From an uncultured Roseateles sp. (GTDB lineage Bacteria; Pseudomonadota; Gammaproteobacteria; Burkholderiales; Burkholderiaceae_C), in assembly GCF_963422335.1 (NCBI RefSeq), contig NZ_OY729424.1, positions 6,014,001-6,078,000 on the forward strand: a stretch of 64,000 nt of DNA, read 5' to 3'. The position numbers were made by a program, and so were the translations under genes. Of this stretch, positions 46,195 through 54,842 are shown piece after piece. Position 1 is the stretch's first letter; every line of letters begins with the position of its first letter. The notes below the pieces were generated by a model. It made no database searches. It was not told the origin of the DNA and was given only the letters and a program-made list of their open reading frames with translations.

Positions 46195-47150
46195 GGGCGC
46201 TGTTCGCCATTGCCCTGCTCGGCGCCGCCACCGCCACCTTCGCGCAATCGGACTGGCCAGCCAAGCCGATCACCATGATCGTGCCCTTCCCGCCCGGCGG
46301 TGTTGCCGACACGGTGGCACGGCCGGTGGCCGAGGCGCTGTCGCGCGAGCTGAAGCAGACGGTGATTGTCGAGAACCGCGTCGGCGCCGGTGGCGCTTTG
46401 GGCATGGGCGTGGCGGCGCGCGCACCGGCCGACGGCTACACCCTGTTGATGACCCTGTCGTCGATCTCGATACTGCCCGAGGCCGACAAGATACTCGGAC
46501 GCAAGCCGGCCTACACGCTGAACCAGTTCCGGCCGATTGCCCGCTTCACCGCCGACCCGACCGTGCTGGTGGTGCGCGCCGATGCGCCCTGGAACACGCT
46601 GGCCGAGTTCATCGCCGACGCGAAGAAGAAGCCCGGCACCTACAACTACGGCAGCTCGGGCAACTACGGCACCATGCATGTGCCGATGGAGATGCTGAAG
46701 GCCAACGCCGGCTTCCGCATGACCCACATCCCCTATACCGGCGCCGGCCCGGCGGTGCTGGCCCTGCTCAGCGGCCAGGTCGATGCGGTGGCCAGCGGGC
46801 CGGCCAGCGTGGTGCAGCAGATCAAGGCCGGCAAGCTGCGCCCCCTGGCCCACTGGGGTGACAAGCCCCTGCTGTCACTGCCCGAGGTGCCCAGCTTGAA
46901 GCAGACCGGCCACGCCACCAGCTTCGCCCAATGGTCGGCGCTGTTCGTGCCCACCGGCACGCCGGACGACGTGGTCGCCAAGCTGCGCGCCGCCGCGAAG
47001 AAGGTGGCCGTCAACCCGGCCGTGGTGCAGACGATTGTCCGCGCCGGCAGCCCCATCGAGTACCTGGACGCACCCGAGTTCCAGACCTACTGGGACGCCG
47101 ATGCGCTGCTGATGACCGAGGCGGTGCGCAAGATAGGCAAGGTGGAGTGA
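46191..47150 (+). CDS. TctC/Bug-family periplasmic binding protein
   Basis: A 319-residue protein with a signal peptide ending ATATFAQ, then SDWPAKPITMIVPFPPGGVA, VIVENRVGAGGALGMGVAA, DGYTLLMTLSS and YNYGSSGNYGTMHVPMEMLK. It is cotranslated with the FAH-family enzyme (ATGA overlap), so the two probably handle the same substrate. It is followed by a strong terminator. Confidence 0.92.
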   Translation: MRALFAIALLGAATATFAQSDWPAKPITMIVPFPPGGVADTVARPVAEALSRELKQTVIVENRVGAGGALGMGVAARAPADGYTLLMTLSSISILPEADKILGRKPAYTLNQFRPIARFTADPTVLVVRADAPWNTLAEFIADAKKKPGTYNYGSSGNYGTMHVPMEMLKANAGFRMTHIPYTGAGPAVLALLSGQVDAVASGPASVVQQIKAGKLRPLAHWGDKPLLSLPEVPSLKQTGHATSFAQWSALFVPTGTPDDVVAKLRAAAKKVAVNPAVVQTIVRAGSPIEYLDAPEFQTYWDADALLMTEAVRKIGKVE

Positions 47151-47170
47151 CGCTCTACAATCGATCGACG

Positions 47171-47205
47171 AAAGGCTTGCAAGTCATAGGCTTGCAGGCC
47201 TTTTT
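47171..47205 (+). terminator. Intrinsic terminator between the tctC-like gene and bphO
   Basis: AAAGGCTTGCAAG pairs with CTTGCAGGCCTTT (13 pairs with one G-T), loop about six bases, followed by a T-run. It lies 20 bases past the tctC-like stop and only 27 bases before the bphO ATG, so bphO either reads through it from an upstream promoter or carries it in its leader. Confidence 0.85.
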
Positions 47206-47231
47206 CGATGATGACGACTACGGAAAGCTTG

Positions 47232-47879
47232 ATGGACGCAACCCGCATCACCACCGGCCTGGCCGCCAGGCTCAAGCAGGAGACCCGCGAGCTGCACACC
47301 AAGGCCGAGCGCAGCGGTGTGATGGTGGCGCTGATGCGCGGCAGCATCGGCCTGCCGGCCTACTGCGCACTGCTGCGTAGCTTGCGGCCGATCTACGCAG
47401 CGCTGGAGTCGGCCCTCGATGCGCAGAGCAGCGATGCCAATGTGCAGCGCCTGTGGCGCCCCGAGCTGCGCCGCCTGCCGCGGCTGGAGCAAGACCTGGC
47501 ACGGCTGGACGCCAGCTCAACGGCCGGTGACGATGCCGCCGCCGCGCCCTATGTCCAACGGCTGCAGGCGCTGGCGGTGAACGAGCCGACTCAGCTGCTG
47601 GCCCATGCCTATCTGCGCTATCTGGGTGATCTGCATGGCGGCCAGATGCTGGCCCGCGTGGTGCGCCAGCGCTTCGATCTGGTGGGTGACGAGGGCACGG
47701 CCTTCTATGACTTCGGCGCGCCGCCGCAGGTGGAGCGGTTGAAGCAGGAATTCCGCGCCGGCCTTGACGCGCTGGTGCTGACGCCGCAGCAGGCGGATGC
47801 CTTCGTCGCCGAGGCCTGCGACGCTTTCGTCCTGCACCAGCAGCTGTTCGACGACCTGCAGCGCCAGTATCCCGACTGA
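47232..47879 (+). CDS. bphO: Biliverdin-producing heme oxygenase
   Basis: Cleaves heme to biliverdin, CO and iron. The 215-residue all-helical protein has the proximal heme His in LKQETRELHTKAERS, an YLRYLGDLHGGQMLARVV distal helix with the Gly-Gly kink, and TAFYDFG. I start at ATG 47232 with a GGAAAG site; codons from 47208 are also in frame. It converges with the bacteriophytochrome gene (7-base gap), whose chromophore is biliverdin, so it is named bphO from context. Confidence 0.9.
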   Translation: MDATRITTGLAARLKQETRELHTKAERSGVMVALMRGSIGLPAYCALLRSLRPIYAALESALDAQSSDANVQRLWRPELRRLPRLEQDLARLDASSTAGDDAAAAPYVQRLQALAVNEPTQLLAHAYLRYLGDLHGGQMLARVVRQRFDLVGDEGTAFYDFGAPPQVERLKQEFRAGLDALVLTPQQADAFVAEACDAFVLHQQLFDDLQRQYPD

Positions 47880-47886
47880 GCCTCGA

Positions 47887-50052
47887 TCAGGACGAGAAGC
47901 TGCGGATCTGCGCGTACAGCGCGGCCGCGCGCCGGGTCGAGGTTTCCAGCTCCTGCAGCAGCGGCGCCACCGGCGGGCCGCCGCGGGCATCGGCGATGTC
48001 CATCGCCGCCACGCTGGCATGGGTGAGGATGGCCGAGATCACCTCGTCGGCCTCGCTGGAGCTGCTTTGCGCGGCCAGGCGCAGGGCGCTTTCCAGGTTC
48101 AGGCGTGCGTTGTCGGCGCGCCGGCTTTCGCGCAGGTCGAGCAGGGTCAGCACAAAGCCGAGGGCGCGGCCGTCGCGACCGGTCACCAGCTCGGCATGCA
48201 CGGTCATCGGCAGCTGGGCGCCGGCGGCGGTCAGCAGGTCGAGCTCGCGCCGCCAGCCATGTTGCGAGGCCCGCAGATAGGCCAGCGCCTGTTCCACCAC
48301 CTCCGGCAGCGCAAACAGCGTGGTCACCGCACTGCCATGCTCGACCTCGGCACCACGCAGCGCCAGCAGCGCGTCGTTGGCGAAAATCACCCGGCCCTCG
48401 GCATTGACGATCAGCACCGGCTCGCGCGAACCGGCCACGGTCGAACGTATCTGCACCAGCTGGTGCTCGGCAATCAGCAGGCGCACCGCATGCACCTGCA
48501 CGATGATGTCCACCAGGGCCACGCCGATGCCGCGGGCCAGCGCCAGCTCGGTGTTGGACCAGGGCACGGCCGTGCCGCGCACGATCTCGGACCAGGCGGC
48601 GAACGAGCGCCGCGGAGACAGCTCCAGCGGGTTGTCGGTCACCATGGGCTTGGCCGGGTCGCCGGCCCAGGTGATGCTCTGCAGCTGCTCCTTGCGCAAC
48701 CACATCAGCCAGTCCGGGCTGTTGGTCGACAGCCGCACCGCCAGCACGCCGCTGGCCGTGGGCGTCAGGCTCTGCAGCGACGGATGGGCCTGGCCGACCG
48801 AGGCGCAGGCAAACGGCATATCGTCCCGCTGCGGCTGCTGCTCGACCCAGGCGAGCAGTGCGCGCAGCTCAGGCGTCGAAGGCGCCTCGCCCGAGGTCAG
48901 CACCTCACCCTCGCAGAACAGCACGGCGCCGGTGGCGTCCAGCGGCTGCAGCAGGGTGCGCGGATTGCGGAACAGCGCATAGCGCCAGTCGCCCTCGGTC
49001 GAGGTGGCCTCGACCAGGCGCTGCTCCAGCCGGCGCACCATCAGCGCCACCTGGGCGTGGGCATAGTTCTCGATCGCCGAGATGCGGGTGGATGCCACCT
49101 CTGCCAGCAGATCCACCGCCGCACGCAGGGTGCTGCGCAGATAGCGCGGCGAGTAGTGATGGGCGGCGATCAGGCCCCACAGCTGGCCCTCGCGCACCAG
49201 CGAGGCCGTCAGGGTGGCGGTGACGCCCATATTGCGCAGGTACTGCAGATGGATGGGCGACATGCTGCGCAGCTGGCACAGCGACATGTCCAGCGGCGCC
49301 TCGGTCAGCGGCAGCAGCTCGGGCAGCAGCAGGGCCTGGGGCGCGTTCACGTCCACCAGCATGCGCACCCGGTTGAGCAGGTACAGCGCCCGGGCGCGCT
49401 GCGGAATGTCGCTGGCCGGGTAGTGATGGCCCAGCAGCGACTCCAGCCGCGGATGGCGGGCCTCGGCAATCACCTGGCCATGGCCGTCGGGGTCGAATTT
49501 GTAGACCACCACGCGGTCGTAGCCGGTCAGCTCGCGCAGCACCTGCACCACCGCGTCGGCCAGGATGCCCACCGACGGCGCCGCGCCAAAGCGCTGCAGC
49601 GCGGCCGACAGCGTGCCGGCCAGCACATCGGGCGCCAGATCCTGCAGCTCGGGCGTATCGGCCCGGGCCATGCCGTAGGGCTCCAGCTCCAGCACCAGGC
49701 CGCCACCGGCCAAGCGGTGCAAGGCACCATCGAAGCGCCGCTCGTCACGGCCGAGCCGGCATTGCAGGGCCACCGCCTCGCGCAGATCGGCGCTGCGCTG
49801 CAGCTGCGTCACCCGCTCGACCACATCACCACCGAGCAGGGCCAGCGGTCGCTGCAGCAGGGCTTCGATGTCGCAGCCCAGCAGACGCGCGGCATTGCCG
49901 CTGACCTGCACGACCCGCAGCTCGGGTTCGCTGAGCACCAGCAGCGCGCCATGGGGCTGCACCGCGCCGGCCAGGTGGATCAGCTCGCGTTCGCAGTTTG
50001 TGAGGTTGGCCTGGCCGAAGGCGGGTGCCACGTCCATCGGAGTGTCCGTCAA
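47887..50052 (-). CDS. bphP: Bacteriophytochrome with PAS-GAF-PHY-PAS layout and no kinase domain
   Basis: Red/far-red photoreceptor of 721 residues. The biliverdin-binding Cys is at residue 20 (ANLTNCERELIHLAG), the GAF domain has YPASDIPQRARALY (211-224) and MSPIHLQYLRNMG (264-276), the PHY tongue has SPRRSF (479-484). A second PAS domain follows (about 537-640), then an 80-residue helical end. No H, N or G boxes of a histidine kinase are present. This output form matches the Rhodopseudomonas/Bradyrhizobium type that binds and inactivates PpsR. The start is TTG 50052 overlapping the ppsR stop; ATG 50037 is an alternative. Confidence 0.93.
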   Translation of the reverse strand: MTDTPMDVAPAFGQANLTNCERELIHLAGAVQPHGALLVLSEPELRVVQVSGNAARLLGCDIEALLQRPLALLGGDVVERVTQLQRSADLREAVALQCRLGRDERRFDGALHRLAGGGLVLELEPYGMARADTPELQDLAPDVLAGTLSAALQRFGAAPSVGILADAVVQVLRELTGYDRVVVYKFDPDGHGQVIAEARHPRLESLLGHHYPASDIPQRARALYLLNRVRMLVDVNAPQALLLPELLPLTEAPLDMSLCQLRSMSPIHLQYLRNMGVTATLTASLVREGQLWGLIAAHHYSPRYLRSTLRAAVDLLAEVASTRISAIENYAHAQVALMVRRLEQRLVEATSTEGDWRYALFRNPRTLLQPLDATGAVLFCEGEVLTSGEAPSTPELRALLAWVEQQPQRDDMPFACASVGQAHPSLQSLTPTASGVLAVRLSTNSPDWLMWLRKEQLQSITWAGDPAKPMVTDNPLELSPRRSFAAWSEIVRGTAVPWSNTELALARGIGVALVDIIVQVHAVRLLIAEHQLVQIRSTVAGSREPVLIVNAEGRVIFANDALLALRGAEVEHGSAVTTLFALPEVVEQALAYLRASQHGWRRELDLLTAAGAQLPMTVHAELVTGRDGRALGFVLTLLDLRESRRADNARLNLESALRLAAQSSSSEADEVISAILTHASVAAMDIADARGGPPVAPLLQELETSTRRAAALYAQIRSFSS

Positions 50053-51476
50053 TTGATCGAATGCGGCGGTTCGCCGTTGCCGGCTGGATAGCCATGGCCG
50101 GACAGCCCATGGCGTTGCAAACGCGACTCCAGCGCCTCGGCGCTCAGCCCCAGCACATCGGCGGCAACCGAGCGCATGCCGCCGGTGCGCAGCAGCGCGC
50201 TCTCGATCAGCTGCCGCTCGGCCCGGCGCGTGACCTCGGTGAGCAGCTCGGCCAGCGGCACGCGGCCGACCTGGTCGAACAGGCCCGCCAGCAGGTCATC
50301 GGGGCCGACCAGGGAGGCAACGCGGCCACCTTGGCGGAGGATGAAGCCCAGGCAGGTCTGCTCGCCCTCGGTCATCAGCACGGCCGTCACCTGCACGGTC
50401 AAGGGTGCGCCGCTGGCCGATTCCATCTCGACTGCCGCATCGGGCACCACGCCGGCCGAGCGCACCCGCGTGATCAGCCTAGACCAGCCGCCGGTCTCGT
50501 CGCGCAGCAACTCGGGCAGGGCCCGGCCCCGCAGCTGCGCCTCGTCGGCCTGGCGGGCCAGGCGGACGAAGGCCGGGTTGGCCATCAGGATGCCGCCGGA
50601 GGAGTCGGTAATGACCACCGCATCGGGCGTGGTCTCGACGAATTCGGCCATGCGGGCCTGGGCGCGGCTGTCGGCATCGCCCGGTTCGCCATGGCGCAGG
50701 CGCACCAGCATCTGCTGCTGGTCGCCGGCCCGGAAGGGCGTGGCCGAGATATCGACGGCGCCCGGACCGGCCAGTGCACGCACGCGGATTTCGCCGGCGC
50801 GGCCGGTGCCGCGCGCGTTGACCAGCAGTTCGGTCACCGCCGCCCGCGCATGGGGCGGCAGGTTCTCGGCCAGCGGCCGGCCATTCAAGGTGGCCGTGCC
50901 GGCACCCAGCAGGGCCAGGGCCGCGGCATTCGATTCCAGCACCTGCGAGGTGCCGGCGTCGAGCACCAGCACCGCATCGCTGGCCACCTGGAACAGCAGC
51001 TGGTAGCGGGTTTCGGCCTGGCGGCGGTTCCAGTAGTGGCGCTCCATGTCCTGCTGCGCCTCGACGAAGCGCTGCTGGATGGCGGCCACCGCACGCAGGT
51101 CGCGTCCGACGGCCAGCACCGGGCCGCCCTCGCCCAGACGTATGGCCGCCCAGGTGACCGGAATCTCATCACCGCCCTGGCCCGGATGATTGACCTCGCG
51201 CCGGCGCGACACGCCGCTGGCGCTGACCTCATCGAGCAGCATCTGAATCTTCGGCCGGGTGCTTTGGCTGACGGTGTCTATCCAGCGCTGGCCGACCCAG
51301 GCGACGCTGTGCGGCGACAGCACGGCCGGCCCCTCGGCCACGGTGGAAATCACGCCCTCGCTGTCAATCACCAGGGCAATGTCGCTGGCCACGCGGGCGA
51401 TCGTCGTCGCCAGCTCGGTGGCCAGCGGCGACAGGGCGCTCAGGTCGGAGGGAGGGGGCTTGGACACCGGGGGCAA
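50049..51476 (-). CDS. ppsR: PpsR/CrtJ photosynthesis repressor
   Basis: Transcriptional regulator of bch, crt and puf genes, 475 residues: an N-terminal PAS-like domain (DIALVIDSEGVISTVAEGPA), a Q-linker helix (IQQRFVEAQQDMERHYWNRR), PAS domains around DAVLVLDAGTSQVLESN and DAVVITDSSGGILMANPAF, and a Fis-type HTH (RQLIESALLRTGGMRSVAAD, then VLGLSAEALESRLQRHGL). The only Cys is in the third PAS domain (EQTCLGFI); the HTH Cys used for redox control in other PpsR proteins is missing. Co-translated with bphP. Confidence 0.93.
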   Translation of the reverse strand: MPPVSKPPPSDLSALSPLATELATTIARVASDIALVIDSEGVISTVAEGPAVLSPHSVAWVGQRWIDTVSQSTRPKIQMLLDEVSASGVSRRREVNHPGQGGDEIPVTWAAIRLGEGGPVLAVGRDLRAVAAIQQRFVEAQQDMERHYWNRRQAETRYQLLFQVASDAVLVLDAGTSQVLESNAAALALLGAGTATLNGRPLAENLPPHARAAVTELLVNARGTGRAGEIRVRALAGPGAVDISATPFRAGDQQQMLVRLRHGEPGDADSRAQARMAEFVETTPDAVVITDSSGGILMANPAFVRLARQADEAQLRGRALPELLRDETGGWSRLITRVRSAGVVPDAAVEMESASGAPLTVQVTAVLMTEGEQTCLGFILRQGGRVASLVGPDDLLAGLFDQVGRVPLAELLTEVTRRAERQLIESALLRTGGMRSVAADVLGLSAEALESRLQRHGLSGHGYPAGNGEPPHSIN

Positions 51477-51623
51477 TCTTCAACAGCGTAAACAGCCAAA
51501 GCACAAGGCCAAAGCAACTACGGGACCGCTTCCACGGCCCCGCGTGACAGACGCAAACTTATCACGAACCCTCGGATACTAGGCGTCCGCGGCCCCGTGC
51601 CACCCTGCAGTAAACCCGCACAT

Positions 51624-51647
51624 GGCGGCGTCCCCCCGGTCGCCGCC
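51624..51647 (-). terminator. Hairpin between pufC and ppsR
   Basis: GGCGGCG and CGCCGCC form a perfect seven-pair stem with a ten-base C-rich loop, 13 bases past pufC. No T-run, so partial termination or mRNA 3'-end protection is more likely than a strict stop. Confidence 0.45.
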
Positions 51648-51660
51648 CTGCCTCATCGCT

Positions 51661-52803
51661 TCACTCGCTGCTCGTTGCCACCTTCAGCTTGGGCTGGGCG
51701 GTGCCGGCCGGCAGCAGGCTCAGGGTCTTGATGTCCTCGGCACTCAGTGCGCCGGTGGTGGTGGCCGAGGCCGCTGCGGCCGGCAAGGCCGCTTCGATGC
51801 TCTTGGTCAGCAGCTCCGGATAGTGCATGGCCATGGTCGCGCCATACAGCGGCTTGTGCGCGCCCTGGTGGCAGGTGGCGCAGTTCAGCTTGGCCACGTC
51901 GCCGCCCGGGCCCAGGCGGTGGGCCGGAAAGGTGTCGGTCAGCGGCACCATGAACTCGTTGTTCAGCTCCCGCGCCATGCGGATGCCATGCCAGGCGGTC
52001 AGCCGTGGCGGCGAGCTGTTGCTCCAGTCGCCGAACGCGCGGGTGTTGTGGCACTGGCTGCAGTTCACGCCCAGTGATTTGGACATGTGCACCATCAGGC
52101 CGTAGGTCCACTCGGTCTGCTTGATCGACTGCCGGTTGCCGTCCGGGAGCGCCGTACTGCCCTGCACGCGGATGTTCTGCGCCTCCAGCAGGAAGGGCGT
52201 GAACGGGTCCAGCGGCAACGAGGTCAGGCCCACGGTCACGGCCGGCTGGTTCTGGCCCGCCTTGTCACCGGCAAAGGTGTTCGCGCCCTTGGGCACCAGC
52301 GGCTTGAACCAGACCTCGTTGGGCACGTTCTGCCCGCGGTGGCAGGTGTAGCAGGTGACGCCGGTGCCGCCGACGTGGTTCTTGTAGTCGGTGTTGATCT
52401 TCTGCGTCATCTGCAGCATGCGCCGCGCCACCACCTTGGTGTAGAGCGAATCGTCGGCGAAGTTCTGCGCGTTGTGGCAGTGCACGCAGCCCTGCTTGGG
52501 CGCGACCCAGTTGGTCATCGCCACCATCGTACGGGCGAACTCGCCGACGCTCTGATTGCCCAGCACCTTGACGTTCTGGTAGACCTGCCCGGCCTTGGGG
52601 CCGTCGGGCGAGGCCGGCGGCAGGTCTTCGGGCGGGGTGTTCAGCGCCGCCTGCTCGGCCAGGGTGCGCGGGTTGTAGACCTGCTCCATGCCGGTGCCGC
52701 GGTAGCCGCGCTGCACGGAATCGACCGGTGGCCGCTCGCAGCCGGCCAGTGCCAGCACCGCCAGCAGCAGGGCCGGCACGCACAAGGATTGAAGACGCTT
52801 CAT
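51661..52803 (-). CDS. pufC: Photosynthetic reaction center tetraheme cytochrome subunit
   Basis: Donates electrons to the oxidised special pair from the periplasmic side. The 380-residue protein starts with a lipoprotein signal (LLAVLALAGC, Cys22) and has four CxxCH heme sites: GCVHCHNAQ, TCYTCHRGQ, NCSQCHNTR and NCATCHQGA, with the axial Met segments RTMVAMTNW and ARRMLQMTQ. An AAGGAG ribosome binding site lies within the overlapping upstream small frame. Full length. Confidence 0.97.
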   Translation of the reverse strand: MKRLQSLCVPALLLAVLALAGCERPPVDSVQRGYRGTGMEQVYNPRTLAEQAALNTPPEDLPPASPDGPKAGQVYQNVKVLGNQSVGEFARTMVAMTNWVAPKQGCVHCHNAQNFADDSLYTKVVARRMLQMTQKINTDYKNHVGGTGVTCYTCHRGQNVPNEVWFKPLVPKGANTFAGDKAGQNQPAVTVGLTSLPLDPFTPFLLEAQNIRVQGSTALPDGNRQSIKQTEWTYGLMVHMSKSLGVNCSQCHNTRAFGDWSNSSPPRLTAWHGIRMARELNNEFMVPLTDTFPAHRLGPGGDVAKLNCATCHQGAHKPLYGATMAMHYPELLTKSIEAALPAAAASATTTGALSAEDIKTLSLLPAGTAQPKLKVATSSE

Positions 52804-52985
52804 GCGATGGCTCCTTGCGCGCCCAGGGGCGCTCTGACGGATGCGGGCATCGGCGCTGGCGCCGGCGCGGCGTCAAGCGCCGGGTGGTAGTGGGGCAGCT
52901 GGGCCTGGATGGCCAGACCGAGTGCGGGGTTGTTCAGCGCCAATGACGCCGCGCCCAGGCAGCGCTGGAAAAAGGCGCCGCTCAT
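52800..52985 (-). CDS. Small puf-operon frame between pufM and pufC, unknown
   Basis: A 61-codon frame starting MSGAFFQRCLGAASLALNNP, with its ATG overlapping the pufM stop (ATGA) and its stop overlapping the pufC ATG (ATGA). A GGGAG motif in the last pufM codons is placed as a ribosome binding site. The first 30 residues are mildly hydrophobic; the rest is Ala/Pro-rich (DAAPAPAPMPAS). No membrane span or family is clear. The double four-base overlap is strong evidence that it is translated, even though nothing similar is known to me at this position in betaproteobacterial puf operons. Confidence 0.55.
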   Translation of the reverse strand: MSGAFFQRCLGAASLALNNPALGLAIQAQLPHYHPALDAAPAPAPMPASVRAPLGAQGAIA

Positions 52986-53965
52986 GGTTTGACTCCCAGC
53001 AGCTGCAGAGCCGGGTCGACCACCGGCTGGAACACCGCCGGGTACATCGGCGCCACGCCGTGCTTGACGGCCCAGAGGTACCAGTTGTCGACCACGGTGC
53101 CGGTGAGCAGGATGCCGATGCCGCCGGTCAGCGGGCACAGCACGGCAAACCACCAGGCCCAGCGGTGGATGGACTCCATCGTCGCGTTGAAGCCCATCGT
53201 CCAGCGCCAGAACAGCGCCGCCCGCTCCGAGGCCGTGCCGCGGTCGGTGATCTGCTCGATCTCGCGCTCGCCGCCGAAGCGGCTGACAGCCAGTATGGTG
53301 GCGCCGTGCATCGCGAACAACAAGGTCGAGCCGTACAGAAAGGCGATCGACAGCATGTGGAAGGGGTTGTAGAACAGATTGCCGTAGCGCAGCGAGAAGG
53401 CGGCCGTCCAGTCCAGATGCGGGAAGATGCCGAAGGGCACCGCCTCGCCCCAGCTGCCCATCAGGATGGGGCGGATGAAGCCCAGCACCAGATAGAGCCA
53501 GATCGCCGCGGCAAAGGCCCAGGCCACATGGGTGCCCATGCCCAGCGCGCGGGCGCGGCGGTACATGCGCGTCCACCACAGCAGAATGGCCAGGGTCAGG
53601 AAGAAGCCGGCCATCAGCCACCAGCCGCCCTGGTTCAGCGGGGGCAGCCTCAGGCCATAGCCCGGCGGCGGCGGCTCCAGCGCCAGCCAGGGCAGCTGGC
53701 GCACGAACTGCACCGGGTCCCAGCCCACCGAGGCCCACATATTCAGGCCCATGATCTCGATCGCGATGAAACCGCAGATCAGCGAGCAGATGCCCAGCCA
53801 GCCCAGGTAGATGGGCCCCAGCTGCGCATCGCCCAGGCGCCCCAGCAGATGCCAGTGCGTGGCCGGACCCTCGCGCTCATGCTCGTCGCGCCCGATGGGC
53901 ACACCGGGGTAGGACGGCGCCACGACCTGGACGCTGGTGAAGATGTTCTGATACTCGGCTGACAT
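52982..53965 (-). CDS. pufM: Photosynthetic reaction center M subunit
   Basis: Core membrane subunit of the type II reaction center, 327 residues, five membrane helices. Ligand regions are visible: FYNPFHMLSIAFLYGS (special pair His), HGATILAVSRFGGEREIEQI with iron-ligand His, and RWTMGFNATMESIHRWAWWF (iron-ligand His). Sequence and length are typical. Confidence 0.97.
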   Translation of the reverse strand: MSAEYQNIFTSVQVVAPSYPGVPIGRDEHEREGPATHWHLLGRLGDAQLGPIYLGWLGICSLICGFIAIEIMGLNMWASVGWDPVQFVRQLPWLALEPPPPGYGLRLPPLNQGGWWLMAGFFLTLAILLWWTRMYRRARALGMGTHVAWAFAAAIWLYLVLGFIRPILMGSWGEAVPFGIFPHLDWTAAFSLRYGNLFYNPFHMLSIAFLYGSTLLFAMHGATILAVSRFGGEREIEQITDRGTASERAALFWRWTMGFNATMESIHRWAWWFAVLCPLTGGIGILLTGTVVDNWYLWAVKHGVAPMYPAVFQPVVDPALQLLGVKP

Positions 53966-53998
53966 GTTTGTCTCCTCGTGGTCTTCGTTCTTGAACCC

Positions 53999-54823
53999 TC
54001 AGCGCCAGATCGGCAGGTTCAACCACCAGCTCCACCACTCGGGCCAGCCGCGCGTCCAGAACGGGCCGCTGATGACGATGCACACGGCGCTCCAGAAGCC
54101 CGCCGACAGGGCCAGGAACAGGCCCAGGCGGTGGATGCCCAAGGTGCCTATCGAGTAGCCAATGGTGTCGCGGAAGAAGGTGTTCTCGTGCTCGGCGGTC
54201 TTCACCGGTTCGCCCTTGGCCGGGTTGGTGGCCGAGAGGATCAGCGAGCCGTGCAGCGACAGCGCAAAGGTGGTGGCAAAGAAGAAGCTCACCGCCAGCA
54301 TGTGCGCCGGGTTGTAGTGGAAATGCAGGTACTGGTAGCCGGTGTTCGACACCCAGTCCAGATGGCTCATGATCCCGTAGGGGAAGCCATGGCCCCAGGC
54401 GCCCATCAGCGCGGGCCGTATCACCACCAGGGTGACGTAGGCCAGGATGGCGACCGAGAAGGCGAAGGGCACGTGCAGGCCAATGCCGAGCTTGCGGCAG
54501 ATCTCGACCTCGCGCAGCGCCCAGGACACAAACGAGCCGACGGCGCAGACGGTGATCAGCTGCCACAGTCCGCCCTCCATCAGCGGCGCCATGCCCAGGC
54601 CGTATTTGAGGTCGGGTGGCGCGATGCTGATCTGCCAGAGATTCCAGGTGCCGCCCTGCGAGGCGCCCCAGACAATCATCATGATGCCCACCAGCGCGAA
54701 GAAGGCCGTGGTCACGCCGAAGAAGCCGACATAGAAGGGCCCGACCCAGAAGTCGAACAGGTCGCCTCCGAGCAGGGTTCCGCCGCGAACGCGGTACTTT
54801 CTTTCGAAGTTCAGCATGGCCAT
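53999..54823 (-). CDS. pufL: Photosynthetic reaction center L subunit
   Basis: Core reaction center subunit, 274 residues, beginning MAMLNFERKYRVRGGTLLGG at ATG 54823. Five membrane helices; the special-pair His is in HFHYNPAHMLAVSFFFA, iron-ligand His residues are in LSLHGSLILSATNP and GTLGIHRLGLFLALS. It precedes pufM by 33 bases. Confidence 0.97.
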   Translation of the reverse strand: MAMLNFERKYRVRGGTLLGGDLFDFWVGPFYVGFFGVTTAFFALVGIMMIVWGASQGGTWNLWQISIAPPDLKYGLGMAPLMEGGLWQLITVCAVGSFVSWALREVEICRKLGIGLHVPFAFSVAILAYVTLVVIRPALMGAWGHGFPYGIMSHLDWVSNTGYQYLHFHYNPAHMLAVSFFFATTFALSLHGSLILSATNPAKGEPVKTAEHENTFFRDTIGYSIGTLGIHRLGLFLALSAGFWSAVCIVISGPFWTRGWPEWWSWWLNLPIWR

Positions 54824-54842
54824 GCTTGCCACCTCAGGTGAA

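Noticed and set aside
47797..50091. 764-codon plus-strand frame opposite bphP
   Set aside because: Antisense shadow of a well-supported bacteriophytochrome gene; His/Gln/Arg-rich low-complexity composition.
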